From contig NZ_LMNF01000003.1 of assembly GCF_001422485.1 (NCBI RefSeq), forward strand, positions 163,443-227,442: a stretch of 64,000 nucleotides of DNA, read 5' to 3'. The notes below the pieces were generated by a model. That model made no database searches. It had not been told where the DNA came from and was given only the letters and a program-made list of their open reading frames with translations. Below are positions 34,408-42,713 of the stretch, piece after piece. The DNA is from Agreia sp. Leaf283. GTDB taxonomy: Bacteria > Actinomycetota > Actinomycetes > Actinomycetales > Microbacteriaceae. A program made the position numbers and the translations under genes. Numbering within the stretch: position 1 is the first letter of the stretch; every line of letters starts with the position of its first letter.

Positions 34408-35355
34408 ATGGATACCCCCTCGCCTGACGATCCCCTCGTTTTCGCTCGCGATGTGCGGAAGACAGGAGAGAATCCGAACTCACTGACTCGGGCTGTTCGA
34501 CGCAACGAGCTCGCACGCATCGCTCCGGGCAGCTACATGTCACGTCAGCACTGGGACGCGCTGAACGAGATTCAGAGAACGACGCAGCGGGCACGCGCTG
34601 CGTCGGAGCGATGGAAGTCGGCGCCTGTCTTCTCTCACTGGACCGCAGCCGCGATCCACGGGATACCTTTGATCGGCGCGTGGCCCACCCGAATTCATGT
34701 CATTGTCGAGCGAGACTCCTCGGTGCGTTCGCGCGGGGAGATCGTTCGCCATGCGGTCGGGGTGAATCCGGATGACGTCGTGCTTATCGATGGAATGCTC
34801 GTGACCTCGGTGGCCCGCACTGTCCTCGATCTCGCCGTCGATGCCACGTTCATGTCGGCCGTTACCGCTGCGGACTTCGCCCTGTGTCATAGGAGGGAGG
34901 CGCGGATCGAGAAGCCTGCGCTCGACGAGATGTGGGAAAGACGACTGCCTTTTCGTGGCCACGTCCGTGCTCGACGGGTGTTGGACTTCGCCACGCACCT
35001 TGCGGAGAGTCCTTTGGAGTCGGGCAGCCGAGTGAACATGCACCTGCTGGGATTTCCGGCGCCCGAGTTGCAGGTTGAGTGGCGCGACTACCGAGGACTC
35101 ATCGGATACAGCGACTTCTTCTGGCGCGCGTTCAATCGTGTGGGCGAGGCAGACGGACGCGCCAAGTACTTCGACGACGCGCTGACCCGCGGCAAATCGC
35201 TCAAACAGATCCTCTTTGACGAGAAGATTCGTGAGGATCGGATACGCGCTCTCGGTCCGGGCTTCTCACGATGGGACTGGGACATCGGAATGAACCCGCG
35301 CCGGCTGAAGCCGTTCCTGCTTGCGGCTGGGCTTCCGATCGTGCCGCGGCGGTGA
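34408..35355 (+). CDS. AbiEi-like antitoxin-family protein (solitary)
   Basis: A 315-residue protein. The N-terminus has a short winged-helix-like region (NSLTRAVRRNELARIAPGSY), followed by PVFSHWTAAAIHGIPLIG, HVIVERDSSVRSRG and VTSVARTVLDLA, as in actinobacterial AbiEi-type antitoxin/transcription-factor proteins. The C-terminal part contains RAKYFDDALTRGKSLKQI, a DUF559/nuclease-like segment. No AbiEii toxin is adjacent, so it is probably not a working toxin-antitoxin pair. The ATG at 34408 is chosen; a GTG 21 bases earlier is possible. Its base composition is less GC-biased than its neighbours. Confidence 0.65.
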   Translation: MDTPSPDDPLVFARDVRKTGENPNSLTRAVRRNELARIAPGSYMSRQHWDALNEIQRTTQRARAASERWKSAPVFSHWTAAAIHGIPLIGAWPTRIHVIVERDSSVRSRGEIVRHAVGVNPDDVVLIDGMLVTSVARTVLDLAVDATFMSAVTAADFALCHRREARIEKPALDEMWERRLPFRGHVRARRVLDFATHLAESPLESGSRVNMHLLGFPAPELQVEWRDYRGLIGYSDFFWRAFNRVGEADGRAKYFDDALTRGKSLKQILFDEKIREDRIRALGPGFSRWDWDIGMNPRRLKPFLLAAGLPIVPRR

Positions 35356-35357
35356 CC

Positions 35358-35416
35358 GTGCCCGAATACCTCCATTCGTGCAGTGGAAGCGAGCGCAAAT
35401 GAAGGTATTCGGGCAC
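35358..35416. repeat. 59-bp imperfect palindromic element, copy 2
   Basis: It starts GTGCCCGAATACCTCCATT and ends AATGAAGGTATTCGGGCAC. It is three bases after the AbiEi-like stop and may act as its terminator. Same length and orientation as the copy at 34242. Confidence 0.85.
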
Positions 35417-35437
35417 GAAAGCACTCCCAGGCGAGGG

Positions 35438-36046
35438 TCAGCCGGGGAGGGTGGCCGTGCTCCAGGTGCCGTCGGCCGCGCGGCGGTACTCGGTGCGGCG
35501 GCTCGCCGTGAGCGGGGTCCCGTTCCAGAACGTGATGCGCGTGGGCTCGATCACGAAACCGAGCCAGGTGTCGGGCGGGGTCAGGGTGCCGTCTGGGTGC
35601 GCGGCGTCGAACTCGGCCCACGCCTCCTCCCGCTCGCCCGTCGGGCGCAGCGCGAACTCGGGAGAGTTGAGCCACGCCAGCAGCTGCAGGTAGCGGGAGC
35701 GGCGCGCGTACGCGACGCTCTCCTCCTCGGCCGACGCCCGCCGAGCGACGCCCTGCACCGTCAGCTGCCGGAGCTCCGCCGGCCACGCGATCGAGAACGC
35801 CACCTCGGCGTGGGCCGCGATGTCGGCGACCTTGCGGGAGCGCGAGTCGGTGTGCACGAAGAAGCCCCCCTCATCGAATTCGCTGAGCAGCACGCTGCGC
35901 GAATCCGGGCGCCCCTCGGCGTCGACCGTGGCCAGCGCGATCAACGGACGCGCGTGGTCGTCGTTCGTCGGCAGCCACTCGGTCAGCACGGCGAACGCGT
36001 CGGCAGGGATCACCGCGGCGGCCGGAGCCGGGTCGGTCGAGGTCAC
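35438..36046 (-). CDS. pyridoxamine 5'-phosphate oxidase family protein
   Basis: A 202-residue FMN-binding split-barrel protein. Family features are GRPDSRSVLLSEFDEGGFF, HTDSRSRKVADI, VQGVARRASAEES and the C-terminal TYR/FWNGTP region, close to PdxH-type enzymes. It may oxidise pyridox(am)ine phosphate, helping the several PLP enzymes here, or be a PdxH-like flavoprotein of another role. The GTG at 36046 overlaps the stop of the creatininase-family gene, so it belongs to that leftward operon. Confidence 0.78.
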   Translation of the reverse strand: MTSTDPAPAAAVIPADAFAVLTEWLPTNDDHARPLIALATVDAEGRPDSRSVLLSEFDEGGFFVHTDSRSRKVADIAAHAEVAFSIAWPAELRQLTVQGVARRASAEEESVAYARRSRYLQLLAWLNSPEFALRPTGEREEAWAEFDAAHPDGTLTPPDTWLGFVIEPTRITFWNGTPLTASRRTEYRRAADGTWSTATLPG

Positions 36047-36870
36047 GCCGACGGTCCGGCGGGGTCGAAGCGCGCGATCTCGGCGAACGCCGCCGCGGCC
36101 TGCGCCACGGAGTGCTCGAACAGCGCCGCGCCGTACGCCGCGTTGGCGGCGGTCGGGTCGCCCAGCACGCCGTCGGTTCCGAAGTCGTTCGACAGCCAGC
36201 CGAACGACACGGGCTTCTTGAACCCGATGTGTTCGAAGTCGGCCAGATGCTCGGGAACGCTGCGCTGTGCCAGCGACAGATCGACCAGGTCGGGGCGGAT
36301 GTGCATGATGAGCGACGTCTCGCTGTGGCCGCCATGGATGCCGAGGCCCAGCTCGTCGGGCCCGTCGCCCGTGCCGTCGGCCATGGGAGGCACGATCGGT
36401 CCGAGCAGGAACGTCTGCAGCCCGAAGCGGCGGCGCAGCTCGCGGCAGGCGACCTGCAGCAGGGCGAGGTTGCCTCCGTGTCCGTTGAAGAACGCCACCT
36501 TGTTCGCGGGCGTGGCCGCGATCGAGTTGCCGAGGTCGACGATGGTGTTCATCATCGTCTCCCACGTGAGCCACATGGTTCCGGATGCCCAGTGGTGCTC
36601 GTCGCTCTTGGTGTAGGCGAGGGTGGGAAGGATCCACGCGTCGACGCCCTGCCAGGCCGCGCGTTCGACGGCGGCGTTCGCGATCGCATCCGCGAGCAGG
36701 TAGTCGGTCATCAGCGGAAGGTGCGAGCCGTGATGCTCGATCGCGCCCGTGGGGATGACGACGACGGAGTCGGCGTCGAGCGCGGCGGTGGCGGCGGGAC
36801 CGGACAGCTCGACGAGCTTGCGCGTGCCCAGGTCGTTCACGACCGCGTCGTTCGCATGCGCGCCGCTCAT
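36043..36870 (-). CDS. creatininase family hydrolase
   Basis: A 275-residue protein with the metal-binding motifs PTGAIEHHGSHLPLMTD, NGHGGNLA and GIHGGHSETS. The creatininase family includes creatininase and amide hydrolases acting on heterocycles (for example FAPy deformylases of the ArfB type). It overlaps a flavoprotein gene and a PdxH-like gene, and an NMT1-type transporter is encoded upstream. A second family member lies at 48509. The substrate is not known. Confidence 0.85.
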   Translation of the reverse strand: MSGAHANDAVVNDLGTRKLVELSGPAATAALDADSVVVIPTGAIEHHGSHLPLMTDYLLADAIANAAVERAAWQGVDAWILPTLAYTKSDEHHWASGTMWLTWETMMNTIVDLGNSIAATPANKVAFFNGHGGNLALLQVACRELRRRFGLQTFLLGPIVPPMADGTGDGPDELGLGIHGGHSETSLIMHIRPDLVDLSLAQRSVPEHLADFEHIGFKKPVSFGWLSNDFGTDGVLGDPTAANAAYGAALFEHSVAQAAAAFAEIARFDPAGPSA

Positions 36871-38186
36871 GCGTCGGCTCCGACAGTCGGCTTGCCCTGC
36901 AGCTTGCCCGGGTTGAGGAGTCCCTGCGGGTCGGTGGTCTCGGCGAGGGCGAGCGTGCGCTCGACCTCGTGGTCGACGAACCAGATGTGCGGGTTGTGCA
37001 CGCCGACGCCGATCGCGGCGAGCTTGCCGAAGCCCTCGTAGACCTTCTCGGCGCTCTCGTAGATACCCGCGAGCATGCCGATCGGGCGGTTCCTCTGGGC
37101 TTCGATGTGCAGCATGCCGCCGGGGTACACGGCGTGCACCTCGTCGATGCGGTCGACGAGGGCGTCGCCCGCGACCTCGATGTGGAAGTACTTTCCCGGG
37201 TCGCTCTTCTGCAGCCACTCGATCGGGTGGTTGTACGAGATCATGCTCAGCTTCATGGCGGTCTGGGCCCCCTCGCGCACCTCCTCGACGCGGCCGCCCG
37301 CGGCCTCGATGAGAGCGGTCGCGGCCGGAACAGCTGCGATGTCGATGATCGCTCGCAGGCTCGCCCGGTCTTTCGGGATGCCCGGGTCGGCCGGAAGGGC
37401 GTTGGCCAGAACCGGGAGGTCGGCCGACACGAGTCGCGGCGTCGGCTCGAGCCGCCCGATCTCGCGGATCACCGAGATGGCCTCGTTGAACGTGTCGAAA
37501 CTGGCGAACAGGCCGCGCCAGTCCTGCAGCGGCTCGAGGGCGATCGTCGCCTGCGCGATGATCCCCGCGGTGCCGTAGGTGTGCACATAGGGCTGCGCCT
37601 CGTCGCCGTCGACGTGCACGAGCTGCGCATCCGCCGCTGCGTGCACCACGTCGAGCGCGAGCACAAAGCCCTCGTGGTTGGAGCCGTGGGCGATCGACCC
37701 GGTGCCGCCGGAGCCGCCGGAGAGGAAGCCGCCGATCGAGGACTGGGCCGTCGACGGATACATGAGGATCTGCTGGCCCGACTCACGGGCGGCCTGCTCG
37801 ATCGTGACGATCGGGGTGCCTGCGAGCGCGGTGAGGAACCCGTTTCCGACCTCCACCACCCCGCGCAGCTTCGACAGGTCGAGCACGAGGCCGTTCTCGA
37901 TCGGAATGGCCTGTCCGTAGTTGCCCGTGCCCTTGCCCCGGGGCGTGATTCCCACCGAGTGGCGAACGGCGGCGGCGACGACCTGCGCCACCTGCTCTGC
38001 CGTCGTCGGGAACGCGACGATGTCGGCGAGCCCGAGGGGGAGCTGTTCGGTGATGATCGGCGACAGGTACGAGCCGTCGGCCGAGGCCTTCTCGCGGGCT
38101 CGCAGTTCGGTCGTCACTCCCCGCTCGCCCAGGATGTCGGTGAGCTCGGCGGCGAGGGAGGTGATGTTCTCGGGCAGATCGGTCAT
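36867..38186 (-). CDS. FAD-binding oxidoreductase (GlcD/VAO-like)
   Basis: A 439-residue flavoprotein of the FAD_binding_4 type. Visible motifs are ADIVAFPTTAEQVAQVV, TPRGKGTGNYGQA, SIGGFLSGGSGGTGS and, near the C-terminus, the FAD_oxidase_C-like DPQGLLNPGK. It resembles glycolate or D-lactate dehydrogenases. In this operon, between a transporter and a creatininase-family gene, it would oxidise a hydroxyl or amine made from the imported compound. This is inference. Confidence 0.85.
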   Translation of the reverse strand: MTDLPENITSLAAELTDILGERGVTTELRAREKASADGSYLSPIITEQLPLGLADIVAFPTTAEQVAQVVAAAVRHSVGITPRGKGTGNYGQAIPIENGLVLDLSKLRGVVEVGNGFLTALAGTPIVTIEQAARESGQQILMYPSTAQSSIGGFLSGGSGGTGSIAHGSNHEGFVLALDVVHAAADAQLVHVDGDEAQPYVHTYGTAGIIAQATIALEPLQDWRGLFASFDTFNEAISVIREIGRLEPTPRLVSADLPVLANALPADPGIPKDRASLRAIIDIAAVPAATALIEAAGGRVEEVREGAQTAMKLSMISYNHPIEWLQKSDPGKYFHIEVAGDALVDRIDEVHAVYPGGMLHIEAQRNRPIGMLAGIYESAEKVYEGFGKLAAIGVGVHNPHIWFVDHEVERTLALAETTDPQGLLNPGKLQGKPTVGADA

Positions 38187-38219
38187 GGTGCAGGTCCTTA
38201 GATGGTGCCGAATGGTGAT

Positions 38220-38280
38220 GGCCCTGCGCCTGCCGTCCGACGCCCACACGAGGTGAGCGTCGGACGGCAGGCGGAGGGCC
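38220..38280. terminator. 24-bp intercistronic hairpin after the binding-protein gene
   Basis: The arms 38220-38243 and 38257-38280 pair over 24 bases with one mismatch; the core is CTGCCGTCCGACGC/GCGTCGGACGGCAG. It lies between the binding-protein stop (38301) and the flavoprotein start (38186), reading leftward. It may attenuate downstream genes or protect the binding-protein mRNA. Confidence 0.75.
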
Positions 38281-38300
38281 GACGGTGGTGCAGTCGCGGG

Positions 38301-39476
38301 TTACTTGAGACCGATGCTCTGGTCGAGGAACTCGTTGGTGAACAGGTCGGCGGGCGTGATGCCCTCGACGGGCGGCGTTCCGAGCTTGGTGAAGATCGGA
38401 GTGTCGCTGTCGATGATCTTCTGCACGCGGGCCTCGTCGAAGTCGCCGATGTAGTCGTTGTCGCCGTTGCTGACGAGTCCGAGGTCGATCATGGTCTTCA
38501 CCGAGTAGTCGGCGACGCCCTCCGAGTAGACCCAGCCGGTGTCGTACTGGTCGACGAGGTCGAGGATCAGCGCGTTCGTGGCGGCCGGGTCGTCGAAGTA
38601 GTCGACCTCGGCCTGCTGCAGAACGGGCACGAGTGCGGTGAGGCACGGGCTCAGCTCCTCGAGCTCGCCGGTGCGTACGGTGACCGCGGATGCGTAGATC
38701 TGGTAGCCGGCATCGTGGATCAGCTGGAACTTCACCGGCTTGTCCCAGGCGTCGACCTCGTTCTCGTAGATGTAGGGCTCGGCGCTCGCGAAGCCCTGCT
38801 GCGCGTCCTTGCCGCCCGAGGCGACGAAGTTGGCGGGCGTGCCGTCGTAGCCGCCGTCGGCCTGGGCCTCGGGCACGATGCCCGCTCCGATGAAGTAGTC
38901 CATGTACGCGGCTCCGCCGAAGTACTTGATGACGGCTCCAGCCTTGGTGAGATCGGCGATCGTCTCGACGTCGGGGTACGTCTCCGGATCCCACATGATC
39001 ATCTGGGGGTTGATCTCCATCGGAGCGAAGACCGCCGTGGTGGGCATGTCGGGCGAGAGCCGGAGCGACTCGTCGGTGTTGGAGTATCCGAGCGTGATGT
39101 CGGAGTCGGTGTACATCTGCGAGCTGACCGTCTGGAAGCCGATGGCAGGGCCGCCGGCGCGCACCTCGAGGTTGACGCCCGTGTACTCACCGCTCGAGTA
39201 CAGCGGACCGGAGACGCTCTTGTTGCTGGCGTCGATCACGGCGTCGTCTCCGAACATGGAGTAAAGGTGGCCGTGCTCCGATTCCGGGTTCCAGTCGGTC
39301 TGGATCGTGACGGTCGCCGGGCAGCCGGCTGCGGCCAGGTCGATCGCGCCGATGGTGAGATCCGACGCGGCGTCGGTGGCCGTGTCGGTTCCGCCGGAGG
39401 CGCAACCGGTGAGGACCAGTGCGGTTGAGGCGAGAACGCCCGCGGCCATGAGTGACCTCGATCGAGTGATACGCAT
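38301..39476 (-). CDS. NMT1/THI5-like substrate-binding lipoprotein
   Basis: A 391-residue lipoprotein with a signal peptide and the lipobox LVLTGC. The mature part has TVTIQTDWNPESEHGHLY, VNLEVRAGGPAIGFQTV and GGYDGTPANFVASGGKDA. TDWNP resembles the DWTPN/DWYPN opening of NMT1/THI5 proteins. AAGGAG lies before the ATG. The permease and ATPase genes are upstream in the same leftward operon. A close paralogue is encoded at 44598. The ligand is unknown, perhaps a pyrimidine-like ring. Confidence 0.87.
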   Translation of the reverse strand: MRITRSRSLMAAGVLASTALVLTGCASGGTDTATDAASDLTIGAIDLAAAGCPATVTIQTDWNPESEHGHLYSMFGDDAVIDASNKSVSGPLYSSGEYTGVNLEVRAGGPAIGFQTVSSQMYTDSDITLGYSNTDESLRLSPDMPTTAVFAPMEINPQMIMWDPETYPDVETIADLTKAGAVIKYFGGAAYMDYFIGAGIVPEAQADGGYDGTPANFVASGGKDAQQGFASAEPYIYENEVDAWDKPVKFQLIHDAGYQIYASAVTVRTGELEELSPCLTALVPVLQQAEVDYFDDPAATNALILDLVDQYDTGWVYSEGVADYSVKTMIDLGLVSNGDNDYIGDFDEARVQKIIDSDTPIFTKLGTPPVEGITPADLFTNEFLDQSIGLK

Positions 39477-39594
39477 GTCTTCTCCTTGAGTGATGTGCAG
39501 GGTGTGGAGGGTGCTGTTCGGTGCTGTGAACGGGTGCTGCTGAATGACGTGCTGAGTGACCGATGAGTCGAGGGGGCGTGCTGTCGCCCGGCGC

Positions 39595-40467
39595 CTACTT
39601 GCTGTAGTCGTACCACTTGCCGACGGCGAGCTTGCCCAGCCAGCCGAACACGAGGAAGACCACGACGCCGAAGAGCGCCGCCGTGATGATCGCCGCGAAG
39701 AGTTCCGGGCCCTGCACGCGCGACTGGTAGTTGCTGATGAGTGCTCCGAGGCCGGGCTCGCCACGACGGAAGAAGAAGTCGCCGACGATGGCGCCGACGA
39801 CCGCGAGGCCGGCGGAGATGCGCATGCCCGCGAAGATCGCGGGAAGGGCGGCGGGGAACTCGAGCTTCGTCAGCACGGTCCAGCGATTCGCCTTCTGCAG
39901 CTGGAACAGCTCGCGCTGGCCCTTGTCGACCGACTGCAGGCCGAACAGGGTGTTCGAGACGATCGGGAACAGCGCGATCAGGATGCAGACGATGACGCGG
40001 GCGGGAAAGTCGAAGCCGAACCAGAAACCGATGAGCGGAACGAGCGCGAGGATCGGGATGCACTGCAGGATGACGGCGTAGGGGAAGAGCGAGCGCTCGA
40101 TCCACCGCGCCTGGCTCATGGCGACGGCCCAGACGAAGCCGATGACGATGGCGATCGCGAGGCCGGTCAGGGCGACGCCGGCCGATCGGGCGAGCGCCTC
40201 CATGATGTCTCCGAGCGTCTTCGGGTCGAAGAACGCGTCGGTGAAGATCGTGTGCGGCGGCGGAACGAGGAACGACTGCTTCGGGTCGATGACCACGTAG
40301 CTGACGAAGTACCACAGGGCGACGATGACGACGAAGACCAGCACGGGCGGCACCCACGACGGAAAACGTGCGCCTCTGCGTGCGGGCATCTCCGATGCCC
40401 GGGAGATGGTTCTGATCTTCGGGTTGCTGGTGGTCACGGGCCCGGTCGGGGGAGCGGTGGTGGTCAT
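39595..40467 (-). CDS. ABC transporter permease (SsuC/TauC-like)
   Basis: A 290-residue permease with a membrane segment at WVPPVLVFVVIVALWYFV, further segments (VALTGLAIAIVIGFVWAV, VIVCILIALFPIVSNTL) and the EAA loop around GLQSVDKGQRELFQLQKAN. The ATG at 40467 overlaps the ATPase stop. It is the only permease beside the binding proteins at 38301 and 44598, so it probably works as a homodimer serving one or both. Confidence 0.9.
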   Translation of the reverse strand: MTTTAPPTGPVTTSNPKIRTISRASEMPARRGARFPSWVPPVLVFVVIVALWYFVSYVVIDPKQSFLVPPPHTIFTDAFFDPKTLGDIMEALARSAGVALTGLAIAIVIGFVWAVAMSQARWIERSLFPYAVILQCIPILALVPLIGFWFGFDFPARVIVCILIALFPIVSNTLFGLQSVDKGQRELFQLQKANRWTVLTKLEFPAALPAIFAGMRISAGLAVVGAIVGDFFFRRGEPGLGALISNYQSRVQGPELFAAIITAALFGVVVFLVFGWLGKLAVGKWYDYSK

Positions 40468-41234
40468 GAGTGTCCCTCTCGGAGCGCGTGGGAGACCTCG
40501 CCGGCGAGTTCGGCGAACTCGGGAGTGAAGCGGATCTCGGGGTCGCGGGGGTAGGCGAAGGGAACATCGAAGGTCTCGACGATCTTTCCCGGTCGGCCGG
40601 ACATCACGACGACCCGTGTCGAGAGGTATACGGCCTCGGAGACGGAGTGCGTGATGAAGAGGCCGGCGAACTGCTGCTCGGTGAAGAGCTTGATGAGTTC
40701 GTCGTTGAGGCGCTCGCGGGTGATCTCGTCGAGGGCGCCGAACGGCTCGTCGAACAGGAACAGCTCGGGGTCGAGCGTCAGGGAGCGGGCGAGGGAGGCG
40801 CGCATGCGCATGCCGCCCGAGAGCGTCTTCGGCAGGTGCTTCTCGAAGCCCTTCAGTCCGACGAGCTCGATGGCCTCGGCGGCCTTGGAGACGCGCGTCT
40901 TCTTGGGGATGCCGTTGAGTTCGGCGAGCAGTTCGACGTTCGCCTGCACGGTGCGCCAGGGCAGCAGGGTCGCGTCCTGGAAGACGTAGCCGATGCGCTT
41001 GGTCGCCACGTGCGTCTCGCCGGCCGTCGCGGGGGTGAGTCCGGAGGCGATGCGGAGCAGCGTGGACTTGCCGCATCCCGACGGGCCCACCACGGTGACG
41101 AACTCGCCTTTCTTGACCGTGAGGTCGACGCCGGAGAGCGCGGTCGTGCCGTTGGGGAACGTCATGGCGACGTCGGAGAAATTGAGAAGCTCGGTCGTCG
41201 TTGTGGCCACAGGGGGATCTGTCGTCAGCGTCAT
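40464..41234 (-). CDS. ABC transporter ATP-binding protein (SsuB/TauB-like)
   Basis: A 256-residue ATPase with Walker A GPSGCGKST, the Q-loop in VFQDATLLPWRTV, signature LSGGMRMRASLARS, Walker B LFLFDEPFGALDE and the switch His in ITHSVSEA. The ATG at 41234 has AGAGGTGA eight bases before it. A GTG at 41246 overlapping the previous stop (GTGA) is an alternative that adds four residues. It is coupled to the permease gene by ATGA. Confidence 0.9.
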   Translation of the reverse strand: MTLTTDPPVATTTTELLNFSDVAMTFPNGTTALSGVDLTVKKGEFVTVVGPSGCGKSTLLRIASGLTPATAGETHVATKRIGYVFQDATLLPWRTVQANVELLAELNGIPKKTRVSKAAEAIELVGLKGFEKHLPKTLSGGMRMRASLARSLTLDPELFLFDEPFGALDEITRERLNDELIKLFTEQQFAGLFITHSVSEAVYLSTRVVVMSGRPGKIVETFDVPFAYPRDPEIRFTPEFAELAGEVSHALREGHS

Positions 41235-41242
41235 TCGGCTCA

Positions 41243-42508
41243 TCACCTCTTTTCGAGAAGGAGTTCGGTCGGCTCGGTGGTTCGAGCCGGGAGGGCTGTG
41301 TGGTGCGTGACCTCGCTGAAGGCGACGAGGCGCCCCGCGTGGATCACGTACCGGTCGGCGGGCGCGTTCGCGACCACATCCGCAAGATTGTCGCCGCGCA
41401 CGGCGAGCAACTCTGCTTTCGCACCGACGGAGACGCCGGCGGGTTCGAGGTTCATCACCGAGCGGGCCCCGGTGCTGACGGCGGCGTACGCCTCGGTCAG
41501 GGTGAGGTGTCCGGCGGTGACGAGAAGTGAGGCGGTTTCGAGGGCGTCGCTGCGGCCGACGGGGTTGAACGGGTCGCGCACGTTGTCGGCGCCCGCACCC
41601 AGCCGCACCCCGGCATCCAGAAGCCTGCGCACGGCCGTGAGGCCGCGCGGCGTCGACACCGGATGCTGCCAGCCCTGCAGATAGAGATTGGTGATCGGCA
41701 GGGTCACGATTCCGATGTCGCTGGCCAGCACCTCGTCGATGACACGATCGAGTTCGCCCTGTTCGAGGGTGCCGAGGCGCACGCAGTGGCCGGCGGTCAC
41801 GGGCCTCGAGTCGGGCCAGTCGCGCACGGTGCGCGCGAGTTCGGCGAGCGTGTAGCCGCCGGTGAGGCTCTCGTCGGTGTGGATGTCGACGCCGACGCCG
41901 CGGGCGGTCGCGATGGCGAGCAGCCTCTGCAGGTCGGCGCTCTGGTCATCGGCCAGATGCGGGGCACCGCCGACGAGGTCGACGCCGAGGTCGAGGGCTG
42001 CCTCGACGTCGGCCGTGGGAATCGTGGGCCCGGCGAGGGCGGCGAGCTCGATGTGCATCAGCTCGCTGAGTTCGTCGCGCACCTGAACCAGTGCCTGCAC
42101 GCCGCGCAGGGGCTCGTCGCCCGACAGCACGTCGACGTGGCAGCGCACCGCGGTGGTTCCGTTCTGCAGCAGCAGCAGGGCTGCCCGGCGGGCGCGGTCG
42201 GCGATCGACTCGACACTCATCGTGGCCGAGTAGGTCTTCCACGACTCGATGGCCAGCCCGAGGTCGCCCATGGGCGGTTCGATCAGGTCCCAGGACAGCG
42301 CCTTGTCGAGGTGGGCGTGGGGTTCGGCCGGTGCGGTGAGCAGCACGAAGCCCGTCAGATCGAGGGTCTCGGATGCGGCGACCGGCGTGGAGCCGCCCGC
42401 CGGACGGATCGCGGTGACCGTGTCGGCGGTGATCTCGACGTCGACGACGGAGCCGTCGTCGAGGGTCGCCGAGCGGAGCAAGGAGATGTCTCTCGGCAGT
42501 GCGCTCAT
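41243..42508 (-). CDS. cytosine deaminase-like amidohydrolase
   Basis: A 421-residue metal-dependent amidohydrolase. The first ligands are in APAEPHAHLDKALSW, the next in VRCHVDVLSG and GVDIHTDESL, then TAGHCVRLG and the Asp in LGAGADNVRDPFNPVG. HAHLDK and the DNVRDPF pattern resemble cytosine deaminases and N-isopropylammelide-type hydrolases. It would remove an amino group or open a ring of an imported N-heterocycle. First gene of the leftward operon with the ABC transporter, divergent from the reductase at 42714. Confidence 0.85.
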   Translation of the reverse strand: MSALPRDISLLRSATLDDGSVVDVEITADTVTAIRPAGGSTPVAASETLDLTGFVLLTAPAEPHAHLDKALSWDLIEPPMGDLGLAIESWKTYSATMSVESIADRARRAALLLLQNGTTAVRCHVDVLSGDEPLRGVQALVQVRDELSELMHIELAALAGPTIPTADVEAALDLGVDLVGGAPHLADDQSADLQRLLAIATARGVGVDIHTDESLTGGYTLAELARTVRDWPDSRPVTAGHCVRLGTLEQGELDRVIDEVLASDIGIVTLPITNLYLQGWQHPVSTPRGLTAVRRLLDAGVRLGAGADNVRDPFNPVGRSDALETASLLVTAGHLTLTEAYAAVSTGARSVMNLEPAGVSVGAKAELLAVRGDNLADVVANAPADRYVIHAGRLVAFSEVTHHTALPARTTEPTELLLEKR

Positions 42509-42586
42509 TCTGTGCCTCCCGATGAACTTCTGGGGCCCGCGCCGGCCGGTGGTGACTTCACTCTAAGAGGTGGATATTTCGACGAC

Positions 42587-42602
42587 GTAACACGAACATT
42601 TC
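42587..42602 (+). promoter_or_regulatory. candidate GlnR-like box with GAACATTTC
   Basis: GTAACACGAACATTTC fits GTnAC-n6-RWWWC and contains the reverse complement of the GAAATGTTC element seen at 1649 and 33104. It lies 79 bases before the minus-strand amidohydrolase start and 112 before the reductase start. Confidence 0.3.
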
Positions 42603-42713
42603 CTCCGGTGACGATGCGAGGAATGCTCGACGCCTGCGGTCTCGCCGGGGCCGTGCGCGAGGTACTGTCTGGAGATAACGTCGCCCGAACCTCACCGAAA
42701 GTCCTCGCCTCAC

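Noticed and set aside
34408-35355. AbiE toxin-antitoxin system
   Set aside because: No AbiEii nucleotidyltransferase toxin gene lies on either side; the next genes are MTHFR-like and PdxH-like.
36043-36870. True creatininase for creatinine use
   Set aside because: No creatinase or sarcosine oxidase gene is in the window; the family is broad, so only the family name is given.
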